A DNA stretch of 64,000 nucleotides from Parvimonas micra (GTDB lineage Bacteria; Bacillota; Clostridia; Tissierellales; Peptoniphilaceae): contig NZ_JAJTJP010000001.1 of the NCBI RefSeq assembly GCF_021300775.1, positions 62,001 to 126,000 on the forward strand, given 5' to 3'. The notes below the pieces were generated by a model, which did not search any database, was not told the origin of the DNA, and saw only the letters and a list, made by a program, of their open reading frames with translations. Shown piece after piece: positions 7,556 through 16,344 of the stretch. A program made the translations under genes and the position numbers. Within the stretch, counting starts at the first letter, position 1. Each line of letters starts with the position of its first letter.

Positions 7556-8623
7556 ATGAAAAAAATTTTAATACCTTTAATTATTTGTGTATTAATATTT
7601 GGATTTATTATAACATATAAAGGAAATGCTAAAAAAGGAGATAATACTATGGAAAAACCAAAAGTTGATTTAAGTTCAATTAAAAATAAAGGAGAAATAT
7701 ATTTAGCAGGAGGTTGTTTCTGGGGTGTTGAGGGATATTATTCAAAAATTGAAGGAATATTAGACACAACAGTAGGATATGCCAATGGGAATGGAACAGA
7801 TACAAATTATAAAAAAATTAAAAGTACAGATCATTCTGAAACTGTCCATATTGTTTATGATAAGGATATAATCTCCCTTGAAGAAATTCTACAACATTAT
7901 TTTAGAATAATAGAACCTACAAGCGTTAATAGACAAGGTAATGATATTGGTAGACAATATAGAACGGGAATATATTTTGTTGACGAAAACGACAAGAGTA
8001 TTATAGAAAAATTTATTGACAGTCAAAGAGCAAATTATGATAAATCTATAACGGTAGAAGTAGAAAATTTAAAAAACTTTGTTGTTGCAGAAGAATATCA
8101 TCAAGATTATTTAAAGAAAAATCCAAATGGATATTGTCATATTGATTTAGATCTTGCTGATAAACCACTTGAAAGGGTAGATGGTAAATATAAAAAGCCA
8201 TGTAACGAAGAATTAAAAAATAAACTAACTGAATTGCAATATAATGTAACTCAAAATTCTGCTACAGAAAGACCTTATACAAGTGAATACGATAAGTTTA
8301 ATGAAAAAGGAATATATGTAGATATTGTTACAGGAGAACCACTTTTCTCATCTAAAGATAAATATGATGCAGGTTGTGGATGGCCAAGTTTTACAAAGCC
8401 AATTGATGAAAATATAAATTATAAAAGAGATACTAGTCATGGCATGGAAAGAATAGAAGTAAAAAGTAAAGGTGGAGATTCCCACTTGGGTCATGTATTT
8501 GATGATGGTCCTAAAGATAAAGGTGGAAAGAGATATTGTATCAATGGCGCTTCATTAAGATTTATTCCATTAGAAGATATGGAAAAAGAAGGATATGGAA
8601 AATATATTGATAAAGTTAAATAA
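7556..8623 (+). CDS. msrAB: Fused peptide methionine sulfoxide reductase MsrA-MsrB, membrane-anchored
   Basis: The enzyme reduces both S- and R-methionine sulfoxide in proteins. A short basic start and one hydrophobic segment (about residues 4-20) anchor it outside; there is no lipobox. The MsrA domain (about 45-200) has the catalytic cysteine in GGCFWGVEG and the HQDYL motif. The MsrB domain (about 215-350) has GCGWPSF, HLGHVF and the catalytic cysteine in [11 protein letters not shown]. The two CxxC zinc pairs found in many MsrB proteins are missing (VTGEPLFSS instead), as in streptococcal fusions. A second ATG at 7649 carries its own well-spaced GGAG and may give a soluble form. The protein has 355 residues and stands alone between two terminators. 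Confidence 0.95.
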   Translation: MKKILIPLIICVLIFGFIITYKGNAKKGDNTMEKPKVDLSSIKNKGEIYLAGGCFWGVEGYYSKIEGILDTTVGYANGNGTDTNYKKIKSTDHSETVHIVYDKDIISLEEILQHYFRIIEPTSVNRQGNDIGRQYRTGIYFVDENDKSIIEKFIDSQRANYDKSITVEVENLKNFVVAEEYHQDYLKKNPNGYCHIDLDLADKPLERVDGKYKKPCNEELKNKLTELQYNVTQNSATERPYTSEYDKFNEKGIYVDIVTGEPLFSSKDKYDAGCGWPSFTKPIDENINYKRDTSHGMERIEVKSKGGDSHLGHVFDDGPKDKGGKRYCINGASLRFIPLEDMEKEGYGKYIDKVK

Positions 8624-8647
8624 AAGTAATTTCAAAATTTAATTAGG

Positions 8648-8690
8648 AAAAGGTATATAATTAAAAAAATATGATTATATACCTTTTTTA
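8648..8690 (+). terminator. Intrinsic terminator after msrAB
   Basis: AAAAGGTATATAAT and ATTATATACCTTTT are perfectly complementary over 14 bases and are followed by a T-run. Confidence 0.88.
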
Positions 8691-8817
8691 TTTTTTTGTA
8701 CAATTTCACCTATAAATATTTGTAAAATACAGAGATTTAAGTTTTTAGCATATACAAAGTGATATATAGATAAATAAAAAATTAATAAAAAAATAAAAAA
8801 GTTTTCCTAAAAATATA

Positions 8818-8846
8818 TTGACTTATATTTCAATAAAGTGTATAAT
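8818..8846 (+). promoter_or_regulatory. Strong promoter of the alanine symporter gene
   Basis: TTGACT, a 17-base spacer and TATAAT, followed by AGGAGGT at 8865-8871 and the ATG at 8877. This is one of the best promoter matches in the window. Confidence 0.85.
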
Positions 8847-8876
8847 ACAAGTAATAAATTTTATAGGAGGTATTAT

Positions 8877-10331
8877 ATGAACTTATTATCTAATTTTGTA
8901 TTACTAAGCGGTTCAAATTTTGTTGAAACTATCAACAAAATAAACGATTTTATCGCTGGTAAGATTTTGGTAACAGGTTTGTTATTTGCGGGATTATTCC
9001 TTTCATTTATTTTGGGCTTCCCACAAATTACAAAAATGGGAAGAGCATTCAAACTAGTTTTTGGAGGACTTTTCAAAAAACAAGAAGGACCTAAAGAAGA
9101 AGGTTCTATGTCATCATTCCAAGCATTAGCTACAGCAGTAGCTGCTCAAGTTGGAACAGGTAACGTTGCAGGGGTTGCAACTGCTATTACTGCAGGTGGA
9201 CCTGGAGCTGTTTTCTGGATGTGGGTATCAGCATTCTTTGGAATGGGAACAATTTTCGTAGAAGCAGTTTTAGCTCAAAAATACAGATCTAAAATTGATG
9301 GAGAATATGTTGGTGGACCTGCTTACTACATATCAAAAGGTCTTAAGAAAACAGGTGGATTTGCTAAAGTTTTAGCTGGATTTTTCTCAATCGCTATCGT
9401 ATTAGCTTTAGGATTCATGGGAAATGCTGTTCAATCAAACTCAATAGCATCAGGTATTCAAGGTATTAAAGGACTTGAAAATATTAACCCAGCAATTGTT
9501 GGTGTTGTTATTGCTATCCTTGCTGCTTTAATCTTCGTTGGTGGTATGGACAGAATTGCAAAATTCGCAGAATTAGTTGTTCCTGTAATGGCAGCTGTTT
9601 ATATCTTAGGAAGCTTAGTAATCTTAGTATTATATGCTAGTCATGTTGGACCTACATTTGCTTGGATTTTCAAGAGTGCATTTAATGGAACTGCAGTAGC
9701 TGGTGGTATCGCTGGGGCAGCAGTTAAAGTTGCTGTTCAAAAAGGTGTTGCTAGAGGATTATTCTCTAACGAAGCTGGTATGGGTTCTACACCACATGCT
9801 CACGCTGTAGCACATGTTAAACACCCTGCTGAACAAGGTTTAACAGCTATTATCGGTGTATTCATTGATACTGTTTTAGTATGTTCTGCAACTGCACTTG
9901 CAATCTTAGTAACAGGTGCTTATGATGTTAAAGGTGCTGATGGAAAATTCTTAGCAGGTGCTCAATTAACTCAACAAGCATTTAGATCTGCATTTGGTTC
10001 AGGCGGAGCTATTTTCTTAGCAATATGTCTATCATTCTTCGCATTTACAACTATCGTTGGTTGGTACTATTTCGGAGAAGCAAACATCAAATATCTATTT
10101 GGTAAAGCTGGTCTATTACCATATAGAGCAATAGTTCTTATCTGTATCGTAGCTGGTTCTCTTGGAGAAGTTGCTATCGTTTGGTCATTAGCAGATATCT
10201 TCAATACTTTAATGGTAATACCAAACTTAATTGCTATCCTTTGGTTATCATTTGAAGCTAGAGCTATTATGAAAGATTACAATAAGTGCTTATTAAATAA
10301 TGATGTTCATTATGATTATGAAGTAAAATAA
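8877..10331 (+). CDS. Sodium:alanine symporter, AGCS family
   Basis: This integral membrane carrier of the alanine/glycine:cation symporter family has 484 residues and about 10-11 spans. Family signatures are QVGTGNVAGVATAITAGGPG, where Na+ and substrate bind, then GPAYYISKGLKKTG and GLFSNEAGMGSTPHAHA. ATG 8877 was chosen because AGGAGGT lies 5 bases upstream and the strong promoter would overlap a longer reading. Codon choice is visibly more C-ended than in neighbouring genes (TTC, ATC, AAC, TAC), which is typical of highly expressed genes. It may import alanine, or export alanine made by the aspartate decarboxylase further along. The substrate is inferred from the family. Confidence 0.94.
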   Translation: MNLLSNFVLLSGSNFVETINKINDFIAGKILVTGLLFAGLFLSFILGFPQITKMGRAFKLVFGGLFKKQEGPKEEGSMSSFQALATAVAAQVGTGNVAGVATAITAGGPGAVFWMWVSAFFGMGTIFVEAVLAQKYRSKIDGEYVGGPAYYISKGLKKTGGFAKVLAGFFSIAIVLALGFMGNAVQSNSIASGIQGIKGLENINPAIVGVVIAILAALIFVGGMDRIAKFAELVVPVMAAVYILGSLVILVLYASHVGPTFAWIFKSAFNGTAVAGGIAGAAVKVAVQKGVARGLFSNEAGMGSTPHAHAVAHVKHPAEQGLTAIIGVFIDTVLVCSATALAILVTGAYDVKGADGKFLAGAQLTQQAFRSAFGSGGAIFLAICLSFFAFTTIVGWYYFGEANIKYLFGKAGLLPYRAIVLICIVAGSLGEVAIVWSLADIFNTLMVIPNLIAILWLSFEARAIMKDYNKCLLNNDVHYDYEVK

Positions 10332-10344
10332 TTTATTAAAAATT

Positions 10345-10371
10345 AAGGAGAGATTAAATCTCTCCTTTTTT
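10345..10371 (+). terminator. Intrinsic terminator after the symporter
   Basis: AAGGAGAGAT and ATCTCTCCTT form a perfect 10-bp stem with a TAA loop and a following T-run. Confidence 0.93.
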
Positions 10372-10391
10372 ATGCTTAAATTTAATATTTT

Positions 10392-10419
10392 TGTAACACT
10401 TTTGTAATATTTTTGTAAT
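10392..10419 (+). promoter_or_regulatory. Triple WalR-type box upstream of the autolysin promoter
   Basis: Three hexamers lie exactly 11 bases apart: TGTAAC (10392), TGTAAT (10403) and TGTAAT (10414), each separated by 5 bases. This matches the published WalR/YycF half-site pattern TGTWAH-N5-TGTWAH, here with a third unit. It lies 27 bases upstream of the -35 of a cell-wall hydrolase gene, the classic WalR target type. The WalRK genes are not in this window. Confidence 0.7.
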
Positions 10420-10445
10420 TTTTATCGTTTATTTTTAGCTATTTC

Positions 10446-10474
10446 TTGTTTTTGTATTAAAAATATGTTAAAAT
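10446..10474 (+). promoter_or_regulatory. Promoter of the autolysin gene
   Basis: TTGTTT, a 17-base spacer and TAAAAT, with TG at 10466-10467 giving an extended -10. The AGGAGGA site and ATG follow 30-40 bases downstream. Confidence 0.7.
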
Positions 10475-10515
10475 TATCAGTAATATTATATTTTTGATAT
10501 TAATAGGAGGAATTT

Positions 10516-12426
10516 ATGAAATTAACTAAGAAAGTTTTACTATGTTCTCTAGTTGTAAGTAATCTATTAGTTTTTAATAATACACTTGGAAATGAAAAGA
10601 TTGTAAAAGCTTCTGAGTACAGAAATAGAATTTTTTATGATAATAGTGGAAAACCTGCAACTGGTTGGTATGATGATGGTAAGGCTTGGTACTATTTTAA
10701 AAATGGTAAAAAACTTACTGGTTATGCTACAGATGGAAATGGTAAAAAATATTTTTATGAAGGTAAATATGCATCTGGTTGGTTCGATGACGGAAATGCA
10801 TGGTATTTCTTCAAAGACGGTTCTAAACTTGTAGGTTACGGTGTAGACGGAAATGGAAAGAAATATTTCTACAATGGAAAGTATGCATCCGGTTGGTTTA
10901 ATGATGGAAATGCATGGTATTTCTTCGAAGACGGCTCTAAACATAGTGGCTATGGAACAGATGGAAACGGAAAAAAATATTTCTACAATGGAAAGTATGC
11001 ATCTGGTTGGTTTGATGATGGAAGTGCTTGGTACTTCTTTAAAGACGGATCTAAACATCGTGGATATGGTGTAGATGGAAATGGAAAGAGATTTTTTGAT
11101 AATGGTAAATATGCTAACTGGTGGTATGATGATGGAACTGCTTGGTATTTCTTCCAAGATGGAGTAAAATTCACAGGTAGAGCAAAAGATGCATCAGGAA
11201 CAAAAGATTTCATTAATGGTAAATATGCTTCATCAGCAAGAAATAAATATAAAGATGGTATTTTCTATGATGAAAATGGTGGTCCTGCTAACGGATGGTA
11301 TAGTGACGAAACTGCATGGTATTTCTTTAAAGACGGATACAAACATCGTGGATATGGAGTAGACGGAAATGGAAAGAAATATTTCTACAATGGAAAGTAT
11401 GCATCTGGTTGGTATGATGATGGAAGTGCTTGGTACTTCTTTAAAGACGGATCTAAACATCGAGGATATGGTGTAGATGGAAATGGAAAGAGATTTTTTG
11501 ATAATGGTAAATATGCTAACTGGTGGTATGATGACGGAACTGCTTGGTATTTCTTCCAAGATGGTGTGAAATTTACAGGTAGAGCAAAAGATTCATCAGG
11601 GACAAGAGATTTTGTAAATGGTAAATACTCAACAAATGTAAAGAAAAAATATAAAGATGGTTTATTCTATGATGATAATGGAGTTCTTGCATCTGGTTGG
11701 TATGATGATGGAAGTGCATGGTATTTCTTTAAAAATGGAAATAAACTAAGTGGATACGGATATGATGCTAATGGAAAGAAATTTTTCTATAATGGGAAAT
11801 ATGCTGCTGGTTGGTATGATGACGGAACAGCATGGTATTTCTTCCAAGACGGAGAAAAATTTACTGGAAAAGCAAGAGATGAATCTGGACTAAGAGATTT
11901 TGTAAATGGTAAGTATAGAAAAGTTACTTCTCAATCAGAATTTATAGATAAGATTACTCCAAGTGTCTTAAAAGCTGTAAAAGGTAAGGGATTATTCCCT
12001 TCAATTGCTATTGCACAAGCTTGTTTAGAAACAAGATATGGTAATGACGGATTATCACCTGCGCCAATTTACAATTTATTTGGAATAAAGGCTGCTAAGA
12101 ATACACCTGCTTCCAGATATGTTGAAATAAAGACAGCTGAATATAATGATAATGGTGAAAAATATTATATAATTGCTAAATTTATGAAGTTCACCGATTA
12201 TGATGATTCTTGTGAATATTATTCAAATTTATTTACAAGAAATAGTTGGCTTAGAGATTACTATAAAGGTGTTTTAGCTGCTAAAACTCCAGAAGAAGCT
12301 GCAAATGCATTAACTGGAACTTATGCAACAGATCCAAATTATGGTAAAAAACTATTAGAAATAATAGAAAAACATGGTTTAAAAGCTTTAGATAAAAAAA
12401 TATATAAAAATGGAGTAAAACCTTAA
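10516..12426 (+). CDS. Secreted autolysin: cell-wall-binding repeats plus GH73 glucosaminidase domain
   Basis: The 636-residue protein starts with a signal peptide (basic start, hydrophobic core, likely cleavage near VKAS). About 18-20 aromatic-rich repeats of about 20 residues follow from residue 40 to 475, alternating units such as GWYDDGSAWYFFKDGSK and YGVDGNGKKYFYNGKYAS. These resemble choline-binding/cell-wall-binding repeats. The C-terminal domain (about 480-630) is a GH73 beta-N-acetylglucosaminidase with IAQACLETRYG, whose Glu is the likely catalytic acid, and YNLFGIKA. It would cut peptidoglycan glycan strands. The ligand of the repeats is unknown here. A near-identical 134-residue segment occurs twice. 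The stop overlaps the next gene's ATG. Confidence 0.92.
   Translation: MKLTKKVLLCSLVVSNLLVFNNTLGNEKIVKASEYRNRIFYDNSGKPATGWYDDGKAWYYFKNGKKLTGYATDGNGKKYFYEGKYASGWFDDGNAWYFFKDGSKLVGYGVDGNGKKYFYNGKYASGWFNDGNAWYFFEDGSKHSGYGTDGNGKKYFYNGKYASGWFDDGSAWYFFKDGSKHRGYGVDGNGKRFFDNGKYANWWYDDGTAWYFFQDGVKFTGRAKDASGTKDFINGKYASSARNKYKDGIFYDENGGPANGWYSDETAWYFFKDGYKHRGYGVDGNGKKYFYNGKYASGWYDDGSAWYFFKDGSKHRGYGVDGNGKRFFDNGKYANWWYDDGTAWYFFQDGVKFTGRAKDSSGTRDFVNGKYSTNVKKKYKDGLFYDDNGVLASGWYDDGSAWYFFKNGNKLSGYGYDANGKKFFYNGKYAAGWYDDGTAWYFFQDGEKFTGKARDESGLRDFVNGKYRKVTSQSEFIDKITPSVLKAVKGKGLFPSIAIAQACLETRYGNDGLSPAPIYNLFGIKAAKNTPASRYVEIKTAEYNDNGEKYYIIAKFMKFTDYDDSCEYYSNLFTRNSWLRDYYKGVLAAKTPEEAANALTGTYATDPNYGKKLLEIIEKHGLKALDKKIYKNGVKP
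10970..11632 (+). repeat. Internal 402-bp duplication in the autolysin repeat region
   Basis: The segment 10970-11230 recurs at 11372-11632 with a constant offset of 402 bp (134 codons). Long runs are identical at DNA level, including the Trp-rich ANWWYDDG unit. Such identity points to recent duplication by unequal recombination. Confidence 0.88.
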
Positions 12427-13355
12427 TGAAAAAATTTAAGAATGAATTTATTGGTATTTCCTCAGGTTTTCTATGGGCAGTTAATGGCTTGGTATTATCC
12501 GTATTACTAGGAAGTGAGTTAATGAAAAACTATAGTGAGGCAATTGTGTTTTTCCTACCATTAGTTTTTGCAGGATTCAACGATTTGTTTGCGGGATTAC
12601 TAGTACTTGGATATGATAAGTTTTTAGGAAAATTGAAGCTATTTTTACCTTCATTAAAAACAAAAACTGGAAAATGGGTTTGCTTAGCAGGCTTGATTGG
12701 AGGACCTGTTGGACAATGTTCATATATAATGGGAATTTCTCTTGCAGGACCAGCTTATGCTATTCCAATTTCAGCATTGTGTCCAATGTTTGGTACAATT
12801 TTATCTTTTATATTTTTGAAAGAAAAAATTAATTTAAAAACATTTATTTGTATTGTTGGTTGTATAATAGGAACATTTGTACTTTCTTATGAAGAACCTT
12901 CAGGAAATTATCCTTATTTTTACTTAGGAATATTATTTTCTCTAATAGCAGGTTTTAGTTGGGGACTTGAAGCTACTATTGTAACTTATGCAACCAAGGA
13001 AGAACTTGATGAAGAAATAATACTAACAATAAGGGAATTAATTTCAGGAATAAGTATATTATTCTTAGTATTGCCTTTTATGAAACTTTTTGGTGGTTTT
13101 GTTACTACAATACAAAGTTTTGATATATTAAAATATTTATTCTTTGCAGGTTTCTTTGCAGGTTTAAGTTATCTACTTTACTATAAGGGAATGAACTTAA
13201 ATGGTGTATCAAAAGGAATGGCATTGAACAGCACATTTAGTTTATGGAGTGTTGTATTATCAGTAATATTTTTATCAACACCTCTTACTATGTTTTTAGT
13301 AGTAGGGGTAATAATTGTAACAATATCAATAATTGGCCTATCATTTAATGGCTAA
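12426..13355 (+). CDS. EamA/DMT-family membrane transporter
   Basis: The 309-residue protein has ten predicted membrane spans arranged as two five-span halves, the normal EamA (drug/metabolite transporter) design. Typical elements are GISSGFLWAVNG at the start of the first half, GISLAGPAYAIPISALCPMF, FIFLKEKI in helix 4/5, and GFSWGLEATIV at the start of the second half. The substrate cannot be predicted. The ATG overlaps the autolysin TAA by one base, so it is co-translated with a secreted wall hydrolase, which is an odd pairing. No clear terminator follows. It is unlikely to be a true functional partner of the autolysin. Confidence 0.88.
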   Translation: MKKFKNEFIGISSGFLWAVNGLVLSVLLGSELMKNYSEAIVFFLPLVFAGFNDLFAGLLVLGYDKFLGKLKLFLPSLKTKTGKWVCLAGLIGGPVGQCSYIMGISLAGPAYAIPISALCPMFGTILSFIFLKEKINLKTFICIVGCIIGTFVLSYEEPSGNYPYFYLGILFSLIAGFSWGLEATIVTYATKEELDEEIILTIRELISGISILFLVLPFMKLFGGFVTTIQSFDILKYLFFAGFFAGLSYLLYYKGMNLNGVSKGMALNSTFSLWSVVLSVIFLSTPLTMFLVVGVIIVTISIIGLSFNG

Positions 13356-13404
13356 CATTCTTAATACGATTTATAAAAAAATTTAATTATTTTACTATAA
13401 ACTA

Positions 13405-13433
13405 TTTATTTAAAATTAAAAATGTAGTATAAT
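13405..13433 (+). promoter_or_regulatory. Probable promoter of the 172-residue unknown gene
   Basis: A perfect TATAAT at 13428 has a poor -35 (TTTATT) 17 bases upstream. AGGAGG and the ATG lie about 25 bases downstream. Confidence 0.45.
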
Positions 13434-13467
13434 AAATATATATGAAAAATAAAAGGAGGAAATTTGT

Positions 13468-13986
13468 ATGCATCCAATGTTACAAAAAAGCGTAGACACA
13501 GGTTACATGAAAGAAGAACATGGTCTATATATCGAAGAAGCTATTGCTAAGGGAGAAACTTTAATTATTTCAGGACATAGATCTGCTGGAATTAGACCAT
13601 TCATGGCAGCTATTATGGCTGTTGCTAAAGGTTCACATAAGACTGTTCAAGTTAAAGATGAAGCTGGAATCGAAGCTGCAAGTGATGTAGATTATATTTT
13701 AATTCCTGCACTTACAGAAGAAAACTGCGAATCAATGGTTCAAGCAGCTTTCAATAAAAAAGGAATGTCAACTATTACTTTCAAAGAAACTGAACTTAAA
13801 TATTCAATGATGAAAATCATGAAAACTCAAGCTAAAGAAGTTGGAGATTTAAGCAAAGTTGTTCATTTAATTGAATGTAGAAAATTAGATGGTATTCCAC
13901 ATTTAATTAACTTTAGTAAAATGACTTATGACGAAAAAGGAAAAGTTAAGAGAGAAGATTTACTAAGCTGTGAAGATTACGAATAA
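13468..13986 (+). CDS. Unknown conserved-looking cytoplasmic protein
   Basis: I do not recognise this 172-residue protein. It has no signal or membrane segment. Its most striking part is ETLIISGHRSAGIRPFMAAI (about residues 31-50). The GHRSAGIRP turn sits after a beta strand and could be a phosphate-binding loop, in the manner of a degenerate secretion/pilus-type ATPase P-loop, but this is only a resemblance. Two cysteines lie in EENCESM and LIECRK. It has its own promoter, a strong AGGAGG site and a clean terminator, and fairly optimal codons, so it is probably well expressed. Confidence 0.8.
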   Translation: MHPMLQKSVDTGYMKEEHGLYIEEAIAKGETLIISGHRSAGIRPFMAAIMAVAKGSHKTVQVKDEAGIEAASDVDYILIPALTEENCESMVQAAFNKKGMSTITFKETELKYSMMKIMKTQAKEVGDLSKVVHLIECRKLDGIPHLINFSKMTYDEKGKVKREDLLSCEDYE

Positions 13987-13993
13987 GATTAAG

Positions 13994-14020
13994 AGCAAGA
14001 ATTTAATTCTTGCTTTTTTT
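13994..14020 (+). terminator. Intrinsic terminator
   Basis: AGCAAGAATT and AATTCTTGCT are complementary around a minimal loop, followed by seven T residues. Confidence 0.92.
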
Positions 14021-14117
14021 GTGCATAAAATTACTTTATTAGATAATTATAAAATAATCTTAATTGAAAAATTATGTGTTTTATGTTATCATATTTGTTA
14101 GTATTGGAGGATTTTTT

Positions 14118-14612
14118 GTGATTATTTTTGGATTAGACCCTGGACTTGCAATAGTTGGGTACGGGATTATTGAAGCTATCGGAAATAGAGTGAGACTTAT
14201 AGATTATGGAGTAATTGAAACTAAAGCAGGAGTTCCACTTCCAGATAGACTTAAAATTATTGATGAAGAATTGAATAAATTAATTGAATTGCATAATGTT
14301 GATGAATTAGCAATTGAAGAACTTTTCTTTAACAAGAATGTTAAGACTGTAATAAATGTTGCACAAGCTAGGGGTGTTGAAATTTTATCCTTTACAAAGA
14401 AAAATATATTAGCTTATGAATATACTCCTTTACAAGTTAAACAAGCAATTACAGGCTATGGTAGAGCGGATAAAAAGCAAATGCAAGAGAGTATTAAGAT
14501 GATTTTTAAACTTCAATCTGTTCCAAAGCAGGATGATGCAGCAGATGCTTTGGCAATTGCTCTTTGTCATTTTTTTAGTTTGAAATTTAAAGATCAATTT
14601 AGAATGAAATAG
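14118..14612 (+). CDS. ruvC: Crossover junction endodeoxyribonuclease RuvC
   Basis: RuvC resolves Holliday junctions together with RuvAB. Four acidic active-site positions are visible: the Asp in IFGLDPGLAIVGYG, the Glu in LAIEELFFNKN, and the Asp pair in QDDAADALAIA. I chose GTG 14118 because GGAGG ends 7 bases upstream and because the protein then starts at the family's usual point (164 residues). A longer reading would add an unlikely hydrophobic stretch. It is the first gene of ruvC-ruvA-ruvB, with short gaps of 7 and 8 bases. Confidence 0.95.
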   Translation: MIIFGLDPGLAIVGYGIIEAIGNRVRLIDYGVIETKAGVPLPDRLKIIDEELNKLIELHNVDELAIEELFFNKNVKTVINVAQARGVEILSFTKKNILAYEYTPLQVKQAITGYGRADKKQMQESIKMIFKLQSVPKQDDAADALAIALCHFFSLKFKDQFRMK

Positions 14613-14619
14613 GTGTTTT

Positions 14620-15219
14620 ATGTACGAATATATTAGTGGGGAACTTAAATTTATCTACAATGATTATATCGTTATAGATAATGGAGGAATAGGTTATAAG
14701 ATTTTTACTTCTAACAATACATTATTCAATGTAACTGTTGGAGAATATTATACGATTTATACAGATTATATAGTAAAAGAAGATTATGTTGCTTTGTTTG
14801 GATTTAAAACTATGGACGAGCTATCAATGTTTAAATTACTTATAAGTGTAAATAGCATTGGTCCAAAAGTGGCTTGTGGGATTTTATCCTCAATGTCTGT
14901 TGATAGTCTAAAATTGACAATAGTTAATGGAGATGCCGTTGCTCTTGCGACTGCAAAGGGTGTTGGAAAGAAAACTGCACAAAAAATTATTTTGGAATTA
15001 AAAGATAAAATTTCAATTGATAGTATTAGTAGCAAAGATATTTCTGGAATAGAACCAACTGTAGAAAGTGGAAAAGACTTAGAAAAGAGAGAACTTGTAT
15101 CTGATGCTCTAGTTAATTTAGGATTTATGAAAAATGATATTGAGAGATTTCTTTCAAGTATAAACATTGATGAAATGGAAATTGAAGATATTATTAAACT
15201 TAGTATGAAACAATTATAG
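14620..15219 (+). CDS. ruvA: Holliday junction branch migration protein RuvA
   Basis: RuvA binds four-way junctions as a tetramer and loads RuvB. The 199-residue protein has the OB fold at the N-terminus ([12 protein letters not shown] through VALFGF). Two helix-hairpin-helix motifs follow ([18 protein letters not shown] and [19 protein letters not shown]). The C-terminal three-helix domain that contacts RuvB ([10 protein letters not shown] to the end) completes it. It sits between ruvC and ruvB in the normal order. Confidence 0.96.
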   Translation: MYEYISGELKFIYNDYIVIDNGGIGYKIFTSNNTLFNVTVGEYYTIYTDYIVKEDYVALFGFKTMDELSMFKLLISVNSIGPKVACGILSSMSVDSLKLTIVNGDAVALATAKGVGKKTAQKIILELKDKISIDSISSKDISGIEPTVESGKDLEKRELVSDALVNLGFMKNDIERFLSSINIDEMEIEDIIKLSMKQL

Positions 15220-15227
15220 GTGTAAGT

Positions 15228-16235
15228 ATGTTTGAAGATTTTGAAGATAGAATTATTGGTACTGGATTTTCAAGAGAAGATATTGAAATAGAAACCAGTT
15301 TAAGGCCAAAATGGATTGATGAATACATTGGTCAAGAAAAAGCAAAAGAAAGACTTAAGATTTTTATTGAGGCTGCAAAAACAAGAAATGAGCCACTAGA
15401 TCACTGTTTACTTTATGGACCACCGGGACTTGGTAAAACAACTCTTGCAAATATTATTGCAAATGAAATGGGTGTTAATATTAGAGTTACATCAGGACCT
15501 GCAATAGAAAAGCCAAGTGATCTTGCAAGTATTTTAACAAATTTAAGTAAAGACGATGTTTTGTTTATAGATGAAATTCACAGAATAAACAGAAGTGTTG
15601 AAGAAATTTTATATCCAGCAATGGAAGATTATGCTCTTGATATAATAATTGGTAAAGGACCAAGCGCTAGAAGTCTTAGAATTGACCTTGAAAAATTTAC
15701 ATTGATAGGAGCTACAACAAGAACAGGACAATTAACAGGACCACTTCGTGATAGATTTGGAATTATGTTGAGTCTTGAATTATACAGTATTGAAAATTTA
15801 CAAAAAATAATTACAAGATCTGCTGGAATTTTAGGAGTTGATATTGAACCTGAGGGAGCTCTTGAAATTGCAAGACGTTCAAGAGGAACACCAAGAATTG
15901 CAAACAGACTTTTAAAGAGAGTTAGAGATTTTGCACAGGTTAAGAGAAATGGTAAAATTGATTATCAAACAAGTAAAGATGGACTTGATATTTTAGAAGT
16001 AGATTCTCTTGGACTTGATACAATAGATAGAAAGATAATAACTACAATAATAGATAATTTTTCAGGTGGGCCTGTTGGAATTGATACAATTGCTGCTTCC
16101 ACTGGTGAGGAGAGAATAACAATTGAGGATGTTTATGAACCTTATTTACTACAAATAGGATTTCTAAGTAGAACAAGCAGGGGAAGAATTGTAACAGATA
16201 AAGCATATAAACATTTTGGTAGAATGAAAAAGTAA
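15228..16235 (+). CDS. ruvB: Holliday junction branch migration ATPase RuvB
   Basis: RuvB is the AAA+ motor that drives branch migration. Walker A is [12 protein letters not shown], Walker B is VLFIDEIHR, and sensor/arginine-finger parts are seen in [20 protein letters not shown]. The C-terminal winged helix contains [18 protein letters not shown] and the typical ending [15 protein letters not shown]. The length of 335 residues is normal. Start ATG 15228 follows ruvA after 8 bases with a weak AGGTG site. It is the last gene of ruvCAB. Confidence 0.97.
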   Translation: MFEDFEDRIIGTGFSREDIEIETSLRPKWIDEYIGQEKAKERLKIFIEAAKTRNEPLDHCLLYGPPGLGKTTLANIIANEMGVNIRVTSGPAIEKPSDLASILTNLSKDDVLFIDEIHRINRSVEEILYPAMEDYALDIIIGKGPSARSLRIDLEKFTLIGATTRTGQLTGPLRDRFGIMLSLELYSIENLQKIITRSAGILGVDIEPEGALEIARRSRGTPRIANRLLKRVRDFAQVKRNGKIDYQTSKDGLDILEVDSLGLDTIDRKIITTIIDNFSGGPVGIDTIAASTGEERITIEDVYEPYLLQIGFLSRTSRGRIVTDKAYKHFGRMKK

Positions 16236-16254
16236 AATATATTATTAGTGTATT

Positions 16255-16294
16255 TCAGAGTATGGACAAAATCTTTACTTTGTCCACACTCTGA
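16255..16294. repeat. 16-bp inverted repeat without T-run
   Basis: TCAGAGTATGGACAAA and TTTGTCCACACTCTGA form a 16-bp stem with one mismatch and an 8-base loop. On the minus strand the mismatch becomes a G-U wobble, so the hairpin is complete there. No T-run follows on either side, so it is a poor terminator. It is more G+C-rich than its surroundings. Confidence 0.8.
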
Positions 16295-16344
16295 GAATTA
16301 GCTATATTTTTATATTGTTAATTCTCTTTTTTTTGGAGGATGTA

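Noticed and set aside
10567-11559. Long open frames on the minus strand opposite the autolysin
   Set aside because: They mirror the codon periodicity of the repeats, lack ribosome-binding sites and have Ile/Ser-rich low-complexity products.
10516-11930. Short direct repeats resembling a CRISPR array
   Set aside because: The repeats are in frame, vary in sequence, are about 60 bases long and encode aromatic wall-binding units; there are no unique spacers of constant length.
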